Below, piece by piece: positions 26,354-34,837 of a DNA stretch of 64,000 nucleotides. The stretch's first letter is position 1; each line of letters begins with the position of its first letter. Both the position numbers and the translations under genes were made by a program. The DNA is from Micromonospora sp. NBRC 110009. GTDB lineage: Bacteria > Actinomycetota > Actinomycetes > Mycobacteriales > Micromonosporaceae. The notes beneath the pieces are model-generated. The model saw only the letters and a program-made list of their open reading frames with translations. It was not told the DNA's origin and did no database searches. The stretch covers positions 2,480,001-2,544,000 of the forward strand of contig NZ_CP130427.1 in NCBI RefSeq assembly GCF_030518795.1, given 5' to 3'.

Positions 26354-27526
26354 ATGAGTGACGCGGTCATCGTCGGTGCGGTGCGGACCCCGGTCGGGCG
26401 GCGCAAGGGCAGCCTCGCCGGAGTGCACCCGGTCGACCTCTCGGCGCACGTGCTGCGTGCCCTCGCCGAGCGGACCGGCCTCGACCCGGTCGACGTCGAC
26501 GACGTGGTCTGGGGCTGCGTGTCGCAGGTCGGCGAGCAGTCCTGGAACGTCGCCCGCAACGCCGTCCTCGCCGCCGGCTGGCCCGAGTCGGTCCCCGGCA
26601 CCACGCTCGACCGGCAGTGCGGGTCCAGCCAGCAGGCCCTGCACTTCGCCGCCGCCACCGTCCTCTCCGGCCAGGCCGACCTGGTGGTCGCCGGTGGCGT
26701 CGAGTCGATGACCCGGGTGCCGATGGGCGCCAGCGTGGCCGGCGGCATGCCGTTCAGCCCGGCCATCCTCGAGCGCTACCGCGGCGTCGAGGGCGTCGCA
26801 GAGGACAGCCCGCTCCCGTTCAACCAGGGCGTCGGCGCCGAGCTGATCGCCCAGCGGTGGCGGTTCTCGCGTACCCAGCTCGACGAGTTCGCGCTGGCCA
26901 GCCACGAGAAGGCGGCCGCCGCGCAGGACGCCGGGGCGTTCGACCCGGAGCTGGCCCCGGTGGCGCTGGGCGACGGCGGCAAGTTCACCGCCGACGAGGG
27001 CATCCGCCGCGACACCTCGCTGGCCAAGCTCGGCGAGCTGGCCACCCCGTTCAAGGCCGACGGCGTGGTCACCGCCGGCTCCGCCTCGCAGATCTCCGAC
27101 GGGGCCGCCGCGCTCGCGGTCACCAGCAGCGAGTGGGCCAGCCGCCACGGCCTGCGGCCGCTGGCCCGCGTGCACACCGCCGTGGTCGCCGCCGCCGACC
27201 CGGTCACCATGCTCACCGCCCCCATCCCGGCCACCGCGAAGGCGCTGCGCCGCGCGGGGCTGGGCATCGAGGAGATCGGGGTGTACGAGGTGAACGAGGC
27301 GTTCGCCCCGGTGCCGCTGGCCTGGCTGGCGGAGACCGAGGCGGACCCGGAGCGGCTGAACCCGCGCGGTGGCGCGATCGCCCTCGGCCACCCGCTCGGC
27401 GGGTCCGGCGCCCGGATCATGACCACGATGCTCCAGCACATGCGGGACAACGGGATCCGCTACGGCCTGCAGACCATGTGCGAGGGCGGCGGCATGGCCA
27501 ACGCGACCATCGTCGAGCTGCTCTGA
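26354..27526 (+). CDS. Acetyl-CoA C-acyltransferase (thiolase)
   Basis: A 390-residue thiolase from ATG 26354. The nucleophilic Cys lies in TTLDRQCGSSQQALHF (about residue 88), the catalytic His in ALGHPLGGSGARI and the second Cys in QTMCEGGGMAN, with the NEAFAPVPLAW strand between. Catalyses thiolytic cleavage of 3-oxoacyl-CoA or condensation of acetyl-CoA. As no other beta-oxidation gene is adjacent, the physiological direction is open. The frame stays open for 1.4 kb upstream antisense/out-of-frame to rhomboid, but the thiolase begins here. Confidence 0.92.
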   Translation: MSDAVIVGAVRTPVGRRKGSLAGVHPVDLSAHVLRALAERTGLDPVDVDDVVWGCVSQVGEQSWNVARNAVLAAGWPESVPGTTLDRQCGSSQQALHFAAATVLSGQADLVVAGGVESMTRVPMGASVAGGMPFSPAILERYRGVEGVAEDSPLPFNQGVGAELIAQRWRFSRTQLDEFALASHEKAAAAQDAGAFDPELAPVALGDGGKFTADEGIRRDTSLAKLGELATPFKADGVVTAGSASQISDGAAALAVTSSEWASRHGLRPLARVHTAVVAAADPVTMLTAPIPATAKALRRAGLGIEEIGVYEVNEAFAPVPLAWLAETEADPERLNPRGGAIALGHPLGGSGARIMTTMLQHMRDNGIRYGLQTMCEGGGMANATIVELL

Positions 27527-27634
27527 GCCGGGTCGACGTCGGCTGGCTCGGCGAGGTGTTCCGCACCATGCCGATCTGACCGGCTGTGGCGGCGGTCATT
27601 TCGCCGCTCGGACCAGCTGCGGCAGGGTGCCGCT

Positions 27635-28591
27635 GTGGACACGGTTGACAGCTACCGCAGGTTCGCCGAACGGGAGGCGCGGGGCCAGTCCCCGACGTAC
27701 GAGCGGCTGGCCCTGGCGGTCGCCGCGGACGCCGGCCTGCTCGCGCTGCTCGACCGGCTCCCCGTACCCAGGCGCCAGCCGAACCTGCTCTTCGGCGCGG
27801 CCCGCTTCCTCGGCGGCCCGGTCGACGACCCGGACCGGTTCCGGGCCTGGGCGACGGCGAACTGGTCCGGACTGGCGGCGACCATGTCGGCCCGGCGGAC
27901 CCAGACCAACGAGGCGGCCCGCTGCGCGGTGCTGCTGCCGCTGCTGGCCCGGCTGCCGCAGCCGCTCGCCCTGCTGGAGGTGGGCGCCTCCGCCGGTCTC
28001 TGCCTCCACCCGGACCGCTACCGCTACGCCTACGGCGCCCACCGGGTCGGGCCGGCGGACAGCCCGGTCGAGCTGAGCTGCGCGGTCGACGGGCCCGCCC
28101 CGCTGCCGGACCAGGTCCCCGAGGTGGTGTGGCGGGCCGGGCTGGACCTGAACCCGCTCGACGTCACCGGCCCGGACGACCTGGCCTGGCTGACCGCGCT
28201 GGTCTGGCCGGAGCACCAGGACCGACGAGACCGGCTGCGGGCCGCCGCCCTGGTCGCCCGGGAGTCGCCCGCCCCGGTGCACCGGGGCGATCTGCTCACC
28301 GACCTGCCGGCGCTGGCCGCCACCGCACCCCGGGACGCCACGCTGGTCGTCTTCCACAGTGCCGTGCTGGCGTACCTGCCGGCGGAGGGGCGGCGCGCCT
28401 TCGCTGAGCTGGTACGCGGGCTGCCCGGCCACTGGATCTCCAACGAGGGGGCCGGGGTGTTCCCCGAGTTCGCCGAGGGACTGTCCGTTCCGGACGGTCC
28501 GGCCCGGTTCCTGCTGGCTCTGGACGGTCGCCCGGTCGCCTGGACCGGGCCGCACGGCCAGTCCCTGCACTGGCTGGCGAACTGGGCATGA
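27635..28591 (+). CDS. DUF2332-family protein
   Basis: A 318-residue cytosolic protein from GTG 27635. It fits DUF2332: an N-terminal helical part (RFAEREARGQSPTYERLALAV), then LLEVGASAGLCLHPDRYRY, which resembles a degenerate SAM-binding loop, and HSAVLAYLPAEGRRAF further on. The family is widespread in actinobacteria without known function; a methyltransferase-like fold is my inference. The stop overlaps ATG 28588 of a decayed fragment. Confidence 0.82.
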   Translation: MDTVDSYRRFAEREARGQSPTYERLALAVAADAGLLALLDRLPVPRRQPNLLFGAARFLGGPVDDPDRFRAWATANWSGLAATMSARRTQTNEAARCAVLLPLLARLPQPLALLEVGASAGLCLHPDRYRYAYGAHRVGPADSPVELSCAVDGPAPLPDQVPEVVWRAGLDLNPLDVTGPDDLAWLTALVWPEHQDRRDRLRAAALVARESPAPVHRGDLLTDLPALAATAPRDATLVVFHSAVLAYLPAEGRRAFAELVRGLPGHWISNEGAGVFPEFAEGLSVPDGPARFLLALDGRPVAWTGPHGQSLHWLANWA

Positions 28592-28800
28592 AACGGACGG
28601 GACTCGCTTCCGGTCTCGAGGCGGGCCCTGGCCTGGCAAGAATCCGGGGGTACCTGTACCGGTACTCGGGCCGCGGGGGCGCGATCACGACCAAGACCAA
28701 GGTCGGCACCGGCTGGAACACGGTGCGCGACGTCGTCCAGGTCGGCGACTTCGACCCGGATCGGCACCGGCTGGGGCAGCATGACCCCGCTGCTCTGACG
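28588..28800 (+). pseudogene. FG-GAP/VCBS-repeat remnant
   Basis: After the DUF2332 stop an open frame begins at ATG 28588. Residues about 22-58 (GYLYRYSGRGGAITTKTKVGTGWNTVRDVVQVGDFDPD, given by its key residues) read like one blade of the FG-GAP propeller repeats of secreted actinobacterial proteins. No second blade and no signal peptide are present, so I take it as a leftover rather than a gene. The rest of the frame to 29121 is out-of-frame sequence of the next gene. Confidence 0.4.
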
Positions 28801-28949
28801 CGGGCACCCGGCCGGGTCTCGCCTTACCGGCGGCGGGGTCCGGCCGTGGCGCTCCGGACGTCGGACCGGGGGTGCGACTTGCCGGGGTGGAAGTTCCAGA
28901 ACTTCGGCGTGACCCATATCACCCCAATCAAATGCTCGTTGCATCTTGC

Positions 28950-29462
28950 ATGGACGTGTTCTCCCGAACGTTCCTTCCGGCCGCCGCCGAGACCGGCCTG
29001 GCGACCCAGACCGTGGGCCGGCACATGCCGGTCTTCCGCCGGTGCGTCGGTTCCGGCGACGCGACCATCCTGGTCACCCGGTGCAGCCGCCCGGACCACC
29101 CGATCGGCGGCGAGTACCTGATGCTCCTCACCCACCGCCGCCTGGTGGTCACCCAGCAGACCCGGGTGCTGCACCGGCTGCGGCTGCACCTCAACACCGA
29201 GCTGCGGGAGCTGAGCAACGTCACCTGGAGCCCCGACCCGCGGTCGCAGACGGTCGAACTGGCCGCCACCGCGATCGACGGGGTCCGCGAGCGGTTCCTC
29301 ATCCGGACCCACCACCCGAAGCAGGTGTGGCAGGTGGACACGCTGCTCAACCACGCCTTCCGGACCCGGCTCCGGACGTCCGCCGAGCGGCTGGTCGCCA
29401 CGATCGGCGAGCCGCCCGTCGGCGCCCGCTGGGCCGCATTCCGCCCGGCACCGGTGCGCTGA
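28950..29462 (+). CDS. Hypothetical PH-like protein
   Basis: A 170-residue protein starting MDVFSRTFLP; an ATG at 28932 is an alternative start and neither has a clear ribosome binding site. The sequence alternates short beta strands (LMLLTHRRLVVTQQTRVLHRLRLHLNTEL...) in a way that suggests a PH-like domain, with a C-terminal helix. No signal peptide or membrane segment. I do not recognise a family with confidence. The 150 bases upstream are unusually AT-rich for the window, as expected for a promoter. Confidence 0.65.
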   Translation: MDVFSRTFLPAAAETGLATQTVGRHMPVFRRCVGSGDATILVTRCSRPDHPIGGEYLMLLTHRRLVVTQQTRVLHRLRLHLNTELRELSNVTWSPDPRSQTVELAATAIDGVRERFLIRTHHPKQVWQVDTLLNHAFRTRLRTSAERLVATIGEPPVGARWAAFRPAPVR

Positions 29463-29531
29463 CCGGCTCCTTACCGAACCCGAACATTCCCCGGACCTCC
29501 CCGGCGGCCGGCCGTCGGTAATCATGGGCCG

Positions 29532-30224
29532 GTGACCGCCGACACCTCCCCGCGTGGGCTCGTCCTCGTAGTGGAGGACGAGCCGGCCATCGCCGACCTG
29601 GTCCGGCTCTACCTGAGCCGGGACGGCTTCGGCGTACACCTGGAACGGGACGGGGCGGCCGGCCTGGCCGCCGCGCGGCGGCTGCGCCCGGTGGCCTGCG
29701 TGCTCGACATCGCGCTGCCCGGCCTGGCCGGGACCGAGATCTGCCGGCGGCTGCGCGAGGCCGGCGACTGGACGCCGGTCATCTTCCTCACCGCCCGGGA
29801 CGACGAGGTCGACCGGATCGTCGGCCTGGAACTGGGCGCGGACGACTACGTGACCAAGCCGTTCAGCCCGCGCGAGCTGGTCGCCCGGGTCCGGGCCGTG
29901 CTGCGCCGCACGGCCGGCGCGCCCGCCGGGGCCGAGCGGCCCCGGGTGGTCGGCGCGGTCACCCTCGACCCGGCCCGCCGGACCGTCACCGCCGGCGGCG
30001 CCCCGGTCCAGCTCACCTCCACCGAGTTCGACCTGCTCGCGCACCTGATGGCCCGGCCCGGCCGGGTCTTCACCCGGGAGGAGCTGCTCGCCGGCGTCTG
30101 GGGGTACGCCGCGCACGCCGGCACCCGGACCGTGGACGTGCACGTGGCCCAGGTCCGGGCCAAGCTCGGCCCGGCCAGCGTGATCCGCACCCACCGCGGC
30201 GTCGGGTACGCGGCCGATGCCTGA
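29532..30224 (+). CDS. OmpR-family response regulator
   Basis: A 230-residue regulator from GTG 29532. Receiver domain: VVEDEPAIADL acidic pair, phosphoacceptor Asp in VLDIALPG, FLTARDDEVDRIVGLELGADDYVTKPF with the conserved Lys. The C-terminal winged helix (about 135-228) has TSTEFDLLAHLM and TVDVHVAQVRAKL. It overlaps its partner kinase by eight bases. Binds DNA as a dimer after phosphorylation. A candidate target is the lipoprotein gene that follows the kinase. Confidence 0.95.
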   Translation: MTADTSPRGLVLVVEDEPAIADLVRLYLSRDGFGVHLERDGAAGLAAARRLRPVACVLDIALPGLAGTEICRRLREAGDWTPVIFLTARDDEVDRIVGLELGADDYVTKPFSPRELVARVRAVLRRTAGAPAGAERPRVVGAVTLDPARRTVTAGGAPVQLTSTEFDLLAHLMARPGRVFTREELLAGVWGYAAHAGTRTVDVHVAQVRAKLGPASVIRTHRGVGYAADA

Positions 30225-31665
30225 GCAGCCCACCGTCGCGTTGCCGGTGCTCGGGTCCCGCCCGGCCCCGGCGCCGCCACGCCGGCGTCCCGCGCACACC
30301 CTGACCGCCCGCGCGGTGTTGGCCACCTGCGCGGTGGCGCTGGTCTCGGTGCTGGTCACCGCGCTGGTCGCGGTCCCCCTCGCGGTACGCGGCGCCGAGC
30401 GGCGCGACCAGGAGGCGCTCGCCGCCCAGGCCCGGCTCGCCGCCAGCGTGCTTCGGGTCAGCGCGGCCCGGCAGCGCGACACCGCCGGGGAACGCCTGCT
30501 CCGCCAGCTCCGCCAGCAGGACATCGACGTGTACCTCATCCGGGCGGGCCAGGTGGACCGCCCCGGCCTGCCCCCGCAGGTGGTGACCCGGGTGGCGGCC
30601 GGCCGGGACGTCTCCGGCCGGCGGCTGGTCGCCGGCGAACGGGCCCTGGTCGAGGGGCGGGCGCTGTCCGGTGGCGACGGGGTGGTGCTCGCCCGCCCAA
30701 CCCCCAGCGGGCCCTGGCGGCAGGTGCTGCGCAGCCTCTGGCTGCCGCTGCTCGCCGGGCTCGCCGCCGGGGCGGGCGCCGGGCTGCTGCTGGCCCGCCG
30801 GTTGGCCCGGCCCATCCGCGTCGCGGCCACCGCCGCCGCCCGGCTGCGCGCCGGGGACCGGGCGGTCCGGGTGCCGGTCGAGCCGCCGGACGAGGTGGCC
30901 GACCTGGCGTACGCGCTGAACGGGCTGGCCGCCGCGCTGGCCACCAGCGAGGGGCGGCAACGGGAGTTCCTGCTCTCGGTCTCGCACGAGCTGCGCACCC
31001 CGCTGACCGCCATTCGGGGCTACGCCGAGGCGCTCGCCGACGGGGTGATCGACGCCGACGGGGTACCGGCGACCGGCCGGACCATGCTCGCCGAGGCCGA
31101 GCACCTGGACCGGCTGGTCAGCGACCTGCTCGCGCTGGCCCGGCTGGAGGCGGCCGACTTTCCGCTGGAGCCGGGGCCGGTCGACCTGACCCGGCTGGCC
31201 GCCGACGCGGAGCGGACCTGGTCGGACCGGTGCGCGGCGGTCGGCGTGCCGTTCCGGGTGGAGGCACCCGCCGGGCCGGTGCCCGCGTACACGGATCCGG
31301 GGCGGATCCGGCAGGTGGTGGACGGGCTGCTGGAGAACGCGCTGCGGGTCGTACCCCCGGGGGCGCCGATCGTGCTGGCGGTCCGGCCGGCCGGCGCGGA
31401 CCCGGCCGCCGGCGGCGTCGTCGAGGTCCGCGACGGCGGACCGGGCTTCACCGACGACGACCTGGCGGTGGCGTTCGAGCGCGGCGCGCTGCACCAGCGG
31501 TACCGGGGGGTGCGCAAGGTGGGCAGCGGCCTTGGCCTGGCGCTCGCCGCCGGTCTGGTCCGCCGGCTCGGCGGCGGCATCACGGCCGGGCACGCCCCGG
31601 AGGGCGGTGCCGCCTTCACCGTCCGGCTGCCCGGCGATCCTTACCTGACCCGAACATCCGCCTGA
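30217..31665 (+). CDS. Membrane sensor histidine kinase
   Basis: A 482-residue kinase with two membrane helices (about residues 33-55 and 170-190) bracketing a ~110-residue extracellular sensor. A HAMP domain (RRLARPIRVAATAAARLRAGD) leads to the HisKA box (LLSVSHELRTPLTAIRGYAEAL) and the HATPase region (VVDGLLENALRVV, VRDGGPGFTDDD, GSGLGLALAAGLV). It phosphorylates the regulator with which it overlaps. Extracellular region has no Cys and no recognisable ligand motif. Confidence 0.94.
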   Translation: MPEQPTVALPVLGSRPAPAPPRRRPAHTLTARAVLATCAVALVSVLVTALVAVPLAVRGAERRDQEALAAQARLAASVLRVSAARQRDTAGERLLRQLRQQDIDVYLIRAGQVDRPGLPPQVVTRVAAGRDVSGRRLVAGERALVEGRALSGGDGVVLARPTPSGPWRQVLRSLWLPLLAGLAAGAGAGLLLARRLARPIRVAATAAARLRAGDRAVRVPVEPPDEVADLAYALNGLAAALATSEGRQREFLLSVSHELRTPLTAIRGYAEALADGVIDADGVPATGRTMLAEAEHLDRLVSDLLALARLEAADFPLEPGPVDLTRLAADAERTWSDRCAAVGVPFRVEAPAGPVPAYTDPGRIRQVVDGLLENALRVVPPGAPIVLAVRPAGADPAAGGVVEVRDGGPGFTDDDLAVAFERGALHQRYRGVRKVGSGLGLALAAGLVRRLGGGITAGHAPEGGAAFTVRLPGDPYLTRTSA

Positions 31666-31723
31666 CCATCCGCTCGTGCCCACGAGGCACGCTGAAGGCA
31701 CCACGGACGAGAGAGGACAACCG

Positions 31724-32323
31724 ATGGCACGTCAGGGAATTGTCACCGGCGTCACCGCGCTGCTCGCGGCGGCCGCGCTGGGCCTCGCCGGCTGCGGTCC
31801 GGCGCAGCTCGCGCAGGACTCGGCGAAGGAGACCGCGGTCGAGGTGGCCGCCGCCATGGGCGCGGACGGTCAGGCGCTCGCCGCGATGGGCTTCGACGCC
31901 GCCGACCTGGACGTGGACCCGGTCGCCGCCCCGGCGCCCTCCGCCTCGACCGGTGAGCAGGCCGGCCCGGCCCGGAAGGGCGAGCGGGGGCAGGAGTGGC
32001 GCAACCGGCACCGGGCCCGGGTGCTGCTGCGCAAGAACACCCTGCACGGCGAGGTCGTGGTGCAGACGAAGGACGGCGGTACGAAGACCGTCGCCGTGCA
32101 GCGCGGCCAGGTGACCGCCATCGACGACAAGTCCATGACGGTCAAGTCCACCGACGGCTTCACCATGACCTGGACGTTCGACGAGAAGCTGCGGGTGATC
32201 GAGCGGCGCACCACGGTGCAGTCGAGCGACATCAAGGTCGGCACCACGGTCGGCGTGGCGGGCACCAAGGACGGCGACGACGGGGTGGCCCGGCTCGTCG
32301 TGGTCCCGCTCAAGCAGCGCTGA
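31724..32323 (+). CDS. Predicted lipoprotein, possible two-component target
   Basis: A 199-residue protein. ATG 31724 (protein begins MARQGIVTGV) is chosen as it gives a clean lipoprotein signal: hydrophobic core then LGLAGC, the lipobox Cys at about residue 25. The mature part has a helix, a Pro/Ala/Ser linker, a basic patch (KGERGQEWRNRHRARVLLRKN) and a beta-rich C-terminal domain (about 105-199) with repeated VxVxxGxVTAIDDKSMTVKSTDGF-like strands, reminiscent of DUF5666. Placed 58 bases behind the histidine kinase, it is likely co-regulated or sensed by it. Confidence 0.78.
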   Translation: MARQGIVTGVTALLAAAALGLAGCGPAQLAQDSAKETAVEVAAAMGADGQALAAMGFDAADLDVDPVAAPAPSASTGEQAGPARKGERGQEWRNRHRARVLLRKNTLHGEVVVQTKDGGTKTVAVQRGQVTAIDDKSMTVKSTDGFTMTWTFDEKLRVIERRTTVQSSDIKVGTTVGVAGTKDGDDGVARLVVVPLKQR

Positions 32324-32478
32324 GCGGGGAGCGGCGGCCGTCCCGGCGGGGCGGCCGCCGGTCGCCCGCGCGGCTCATGAACGACCTTCACACAGCTCAG
32401 GGGCGCTGCTCTCGCCGCAGCGGCGAGGCGCCGGGTTACGCTAGGGCCGACTTGCCGTCGCCACCGTGGAGAACCCGT

Positions 32479-33186
32479 GTGAAGCTCTCGATCCTCATGC
32501 CGGTCTACAACGAGGAAGAACGCATCGCCGATGCCCTGAAGCAGGCACTGGCGGTGGACTACCCGTGCGAGATCGAGCTCGTCGTGGTCGACGACGGCAG
32601 CCGGGACGGCACCGCGGAGGTCCTCGGCCGGGTGGACGACGCGCGGCTGCGGGTCATCAGCCACCCCCGCAACGCGGGCAAGGGGGCGGCGATCAAGACC
32701 GCCGTCGACAACGCCGAGGGTGAGTACATGGTCATCCTCGACGCCGACCTCGAGTACGACCCGCAGGACATCCCGAAGCTGCTGGAGCCGGTGCTCGACG
32801 GGCGGGCCCGCGTCGTCTACGGCAACCGGACCTTCGGCAGCCACAGCGCCTACAGCTTCTGGTACGTGATCGGCAACAAGGGCGTCACGACCGTGGCGAA
32901 CGTGCTCTACAACTCGTACATCGGCGACCTGGAGACCTGCTTCAAGCTGATGCCGCTGGAGCTCTACCGGTCCCTGCACATCCGGTCCCGGGGCTTCGGC
33001 ATGGAGGCCGAGGTCACCGGCAAGCTGCTGCGCCAGCGGATCCGTCCGTACGAGGTGCCGATCAGCTACCGCGCACGGGGCCGCGAGGAAGGCAAGAAGA
33101 TCACCTGGAAGGACGGCGTCGAGGCGGTCTGGATCCTGGCCCGCGAGCGGGCCCGCCGCCGCCCGGTCGACGCCGCGCAGCGCTGA
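32479..33186 (+). CDS. GT2-family glycosyltransferase
   Basis: A 235-residue GT-A enzyme from GTG 32479. The donor site is clear: VKLSILMPVYNEEERI, VVVDDGSRDGT, and the DXD-type LDADLEYDPQDI. No C-terminal membrane helices, so it acts on a lipid-linked or soluble acceptor at the cytoplasmic face, like dolichol-phosphate-mannose synthase relatives (the FKLMPLELYRSL and GFGMEAEVTGKL segments fit that group). Monocistronic. Confidence 0.9.
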   Translation: MKLSILMPVYNEEERIADALKQALAVDYPCEIELVVVDDGSRDGTAEVLGRVDDARLRVISHPRNAGKGAAIKTAVDNAEGEYMVILDADLEYDPQDIPKLLEPVLDGRARVVYGNRTFGSHSAYSFWYVIGNKGVTTVANVLYNSYIGDLETCFKLMPLELYRSLHIRSRGFGMEAEVTGKLLRQRIRPYEVPISYRARGREEGKKITWKDGVEAVWILARERARRRPVDAAQR

Positions 33187-33211
33187 CGCCGACCGGGGGC
33201 GGTCTCCGCCC

Positions 33212-34096
33212 TCAGGCGGACGGGGACAGGAACGCGTCGATCGAGCCACGCAACCCTTCGGCGTCCAGGCCGTGCCAGCGGGTGTGGTCCGCCGGCGAGC
33301 CGTAACGGCGCAGCTCCGTGCGGCCCACGCCGAGGGTGAGCAGCCGGTGCGGCCGGTCGGCCAGCGCCGCGCCGACCACCCGCGCCGACGTCCCGGCCAG
33401 GTACGGCTCGACCAGGATCACCTCGGTGCCGGCGAGGGCGCGCAGCCCGGCCGTGTCGAACGGGCGCGGCCGATGGGTGTACGCCACGGTGACGGCCCGG
33501 TCGGCGACCGCCGCGAGCGCCTGGTCCAGCAGCGGGCCGACCACCACCAGCAGCGGCGTACCCGGCCCGGCGTCGCGGATCACCCGCAGGTCGCCGGCGT
33601 CCGGGTAGGCCGCCGCGTTGCTCTCGGTGGAGAGCCGCACGTACGCCGAGTCCTGGCCGCACACCGCGTCCCGCAGCACGCCGGGCACCTCGTCCCGGTG
33701 GCCCGGCACGTGCACCGTCCAGTCGCGCAGCGTGTCGATCAGCGCCACGTCGGCCGGCCCCAGGTGGGTCCGCCCCGCCGCCGCCCGGTCGTACGACGCG
33801 CCGACGCTGACCAGCACCGCCGCCGCCCCCTGGTGGTCGAGGTCCAGTTTGATCTGCTCGTACGCCCGCTCGACCAGGAACGGCGCGTAGCTGTGCACGA
33901 TCGGGCGCAGCCCGGTCAGCGCCAGCCCACCGGCCACGCCCACCATGAGCTGTTCCCGGATGCCGACGTTGATGACCCGCCCGGGGTGCCGCTCGGCGGC
34001 CGGGGCGAACGCGGCGGCCGAGATGTCGGCCAGCACGATCGCGGTCCGCGGGTCGTCCAGGTAGGTGCTTGCGGTGGTCACGAAGGTGTCGCGCAT
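33212..34096 (-). CDS. Transketolase, C-terminal half
   Basis: A 294-residue protein corresponding to the pyrimidine-binding and C-terminal domains of transketolase: GRVINVGIREQLMVGVAGGLALTGLRPIVHSYAPFL is the conserved segment, with the Glu (in REQ) that activates thiamine diphosphate. Begins two bases after the stop of the N-terminal half. The C-terminal 130 residues match the transketolase_C domain. Split transketolases occur in sugar metabolism and secondary metabolism; the substrate cannot be told from this. The upstream in-frame extension is inside the partner gene and not used. Confidence 0.88.
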   Translation of the reverse strand: MRDTFVTTASTYLDDPRTAIVLADISAAAFAPAAERHPGRVINVGIREQLMVGVAGGLALTGLRPIVHSYAPFLVERAYEQIKLDLDHQGAAAVLVSVGASYDRAAAGRTHLGPADVALIDTLRDWTVHVPGHRDEVPGVLRDAVCGQDSAYVRLSTESNAAAYPDAGDLRVIRDAGPGTPLLVVVGPLLDQALAAVADRAVTVAYTHRPRPFDTAGLRALAGTEVILVEPYLAGTSARVVGAALADRPHRLLTLGVGRTELRRYGSPADHTRWHGLDAEGLRGSIDAFLSPSA

Positions 34097-34098
34097 GG

Positions 34099-34791
34099 TC
34101 ACTTCCCGTCGGTGACGACCGCGACGACGACGTGCGGCCGGTGGTGGTCGTGCCCGGTGAGGGCGGTGTGCAGGGCCGCGTGGTCGCGGCCGTCGACGGT
34201 CGCCGCGGTCCAGCCGTTGACGGTGAACCGGGCGGCCGCGCCGCCCGGCCAGCCGTGGCTGGCGGACCGGTTGTCCAGCACGATCGCGGTCAGGTTGCCG
34301 AGCCCGGTCGCCCCGGCGTACGCGATCGCCTCGTGGTTGGAGCCCTCGTCCAGTTCGGCGTCGCCGAGCAGCACGTACACCCGGGGGTCGGCCCGGCCCT
34401 GCGCGCGCAGGCCGAGCGCGGTGCCGACACCCAGGCCGAGGCCGTGGCCGAGCGACCCGGAGCCGATCTCCACGCCGGGCACCAGCAGCCGGTCCGGGTG
34501 GTCGCCGAGGCGGCTGTCCGGGCCACCCTGGTCGTCCAGCCACTCCACCGGCACGAAACCCTTGGCGGCGAGCAGCGCGTAGTAGCCGGCGACCGCGTGC
34601 CCCTTGGAGAGCAGGAAGCGATCCCGGTCCGGGTCGTCGACGGTCTCCGGGGTGATCCGGAGCACCCGGTCGTAGAGGACCTGGAGCACGTCCAGCGTCG
34701 AGTACACGTTGGCGCCGAACTCGCGTCCGGCGCGTACCCGGTCGAGCAGCGCGCCCAGCACGGCGGGGTCGGTGGCGGTGGTCGTCGTCAT
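34099..34791 (-). CDS. Transketolase, N-terminal half
   Basis: A 230-residue thiamine diphosphate-binding half: SKGHAVAGYYALLAAKG (catalytic-site His), GSLGHGLGLGVGTALG and GDAELDEGSNHEAIAYAGATGLGNLTAIVLDNRS, which contains the GDxEL...N metal motif. It needs the adjacent C-terminal half for activity. The start at ATG 34791 lies 14 bases from the SoxR-type palindrome, so transcription is probably controlled from that site. Confidence 0.9.
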   Translation of the reverse strand: MTTTTATDPAVLGALLDRVRAGREFGANVYSTLDVLQVLYDRVLRITPETVDDPDRDRFLLSKGHAVAGYYALLAAKGFVPVEWLDDQGGPDSRLGDHPDRLLVPGVEIGSGSLGHGLGLGVGTALGLRAQGRADPRVYVLLGDAELDEGSNHEAIAYAGATGLGNLTAIVLDNRSASHGWPGGAAARFTVNGWTAATVDGRDHAALHTALTGHDHHRPHVVVAVVTDGK

Positions 34792-34804
34792 GCGGCTAGC
34801 CTCG

Positions 34805-34826
34805 GAGTTGAAGCGCACTTCAACTC
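34805..34826. promoter_or_regulatory. Perfect palindrome between soxR and the split transketolase
   Basis: Arms GAGTTGAAG (34805-34813) and CTTCAACTC (34818-34826) are exact reverse complements separated by CGCA. The two divergent start codons are only 46 bases apart, and the palindrome fills the middle, 11 bases before the soxR ATG. It is placed as a MerR-family operator should be, and SoxR is the obvious binder. It is not identical to the E. coli SoxR box. Confidence 0.7.
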
Positions 34827-34837
34827 AAGGCCCTGTG

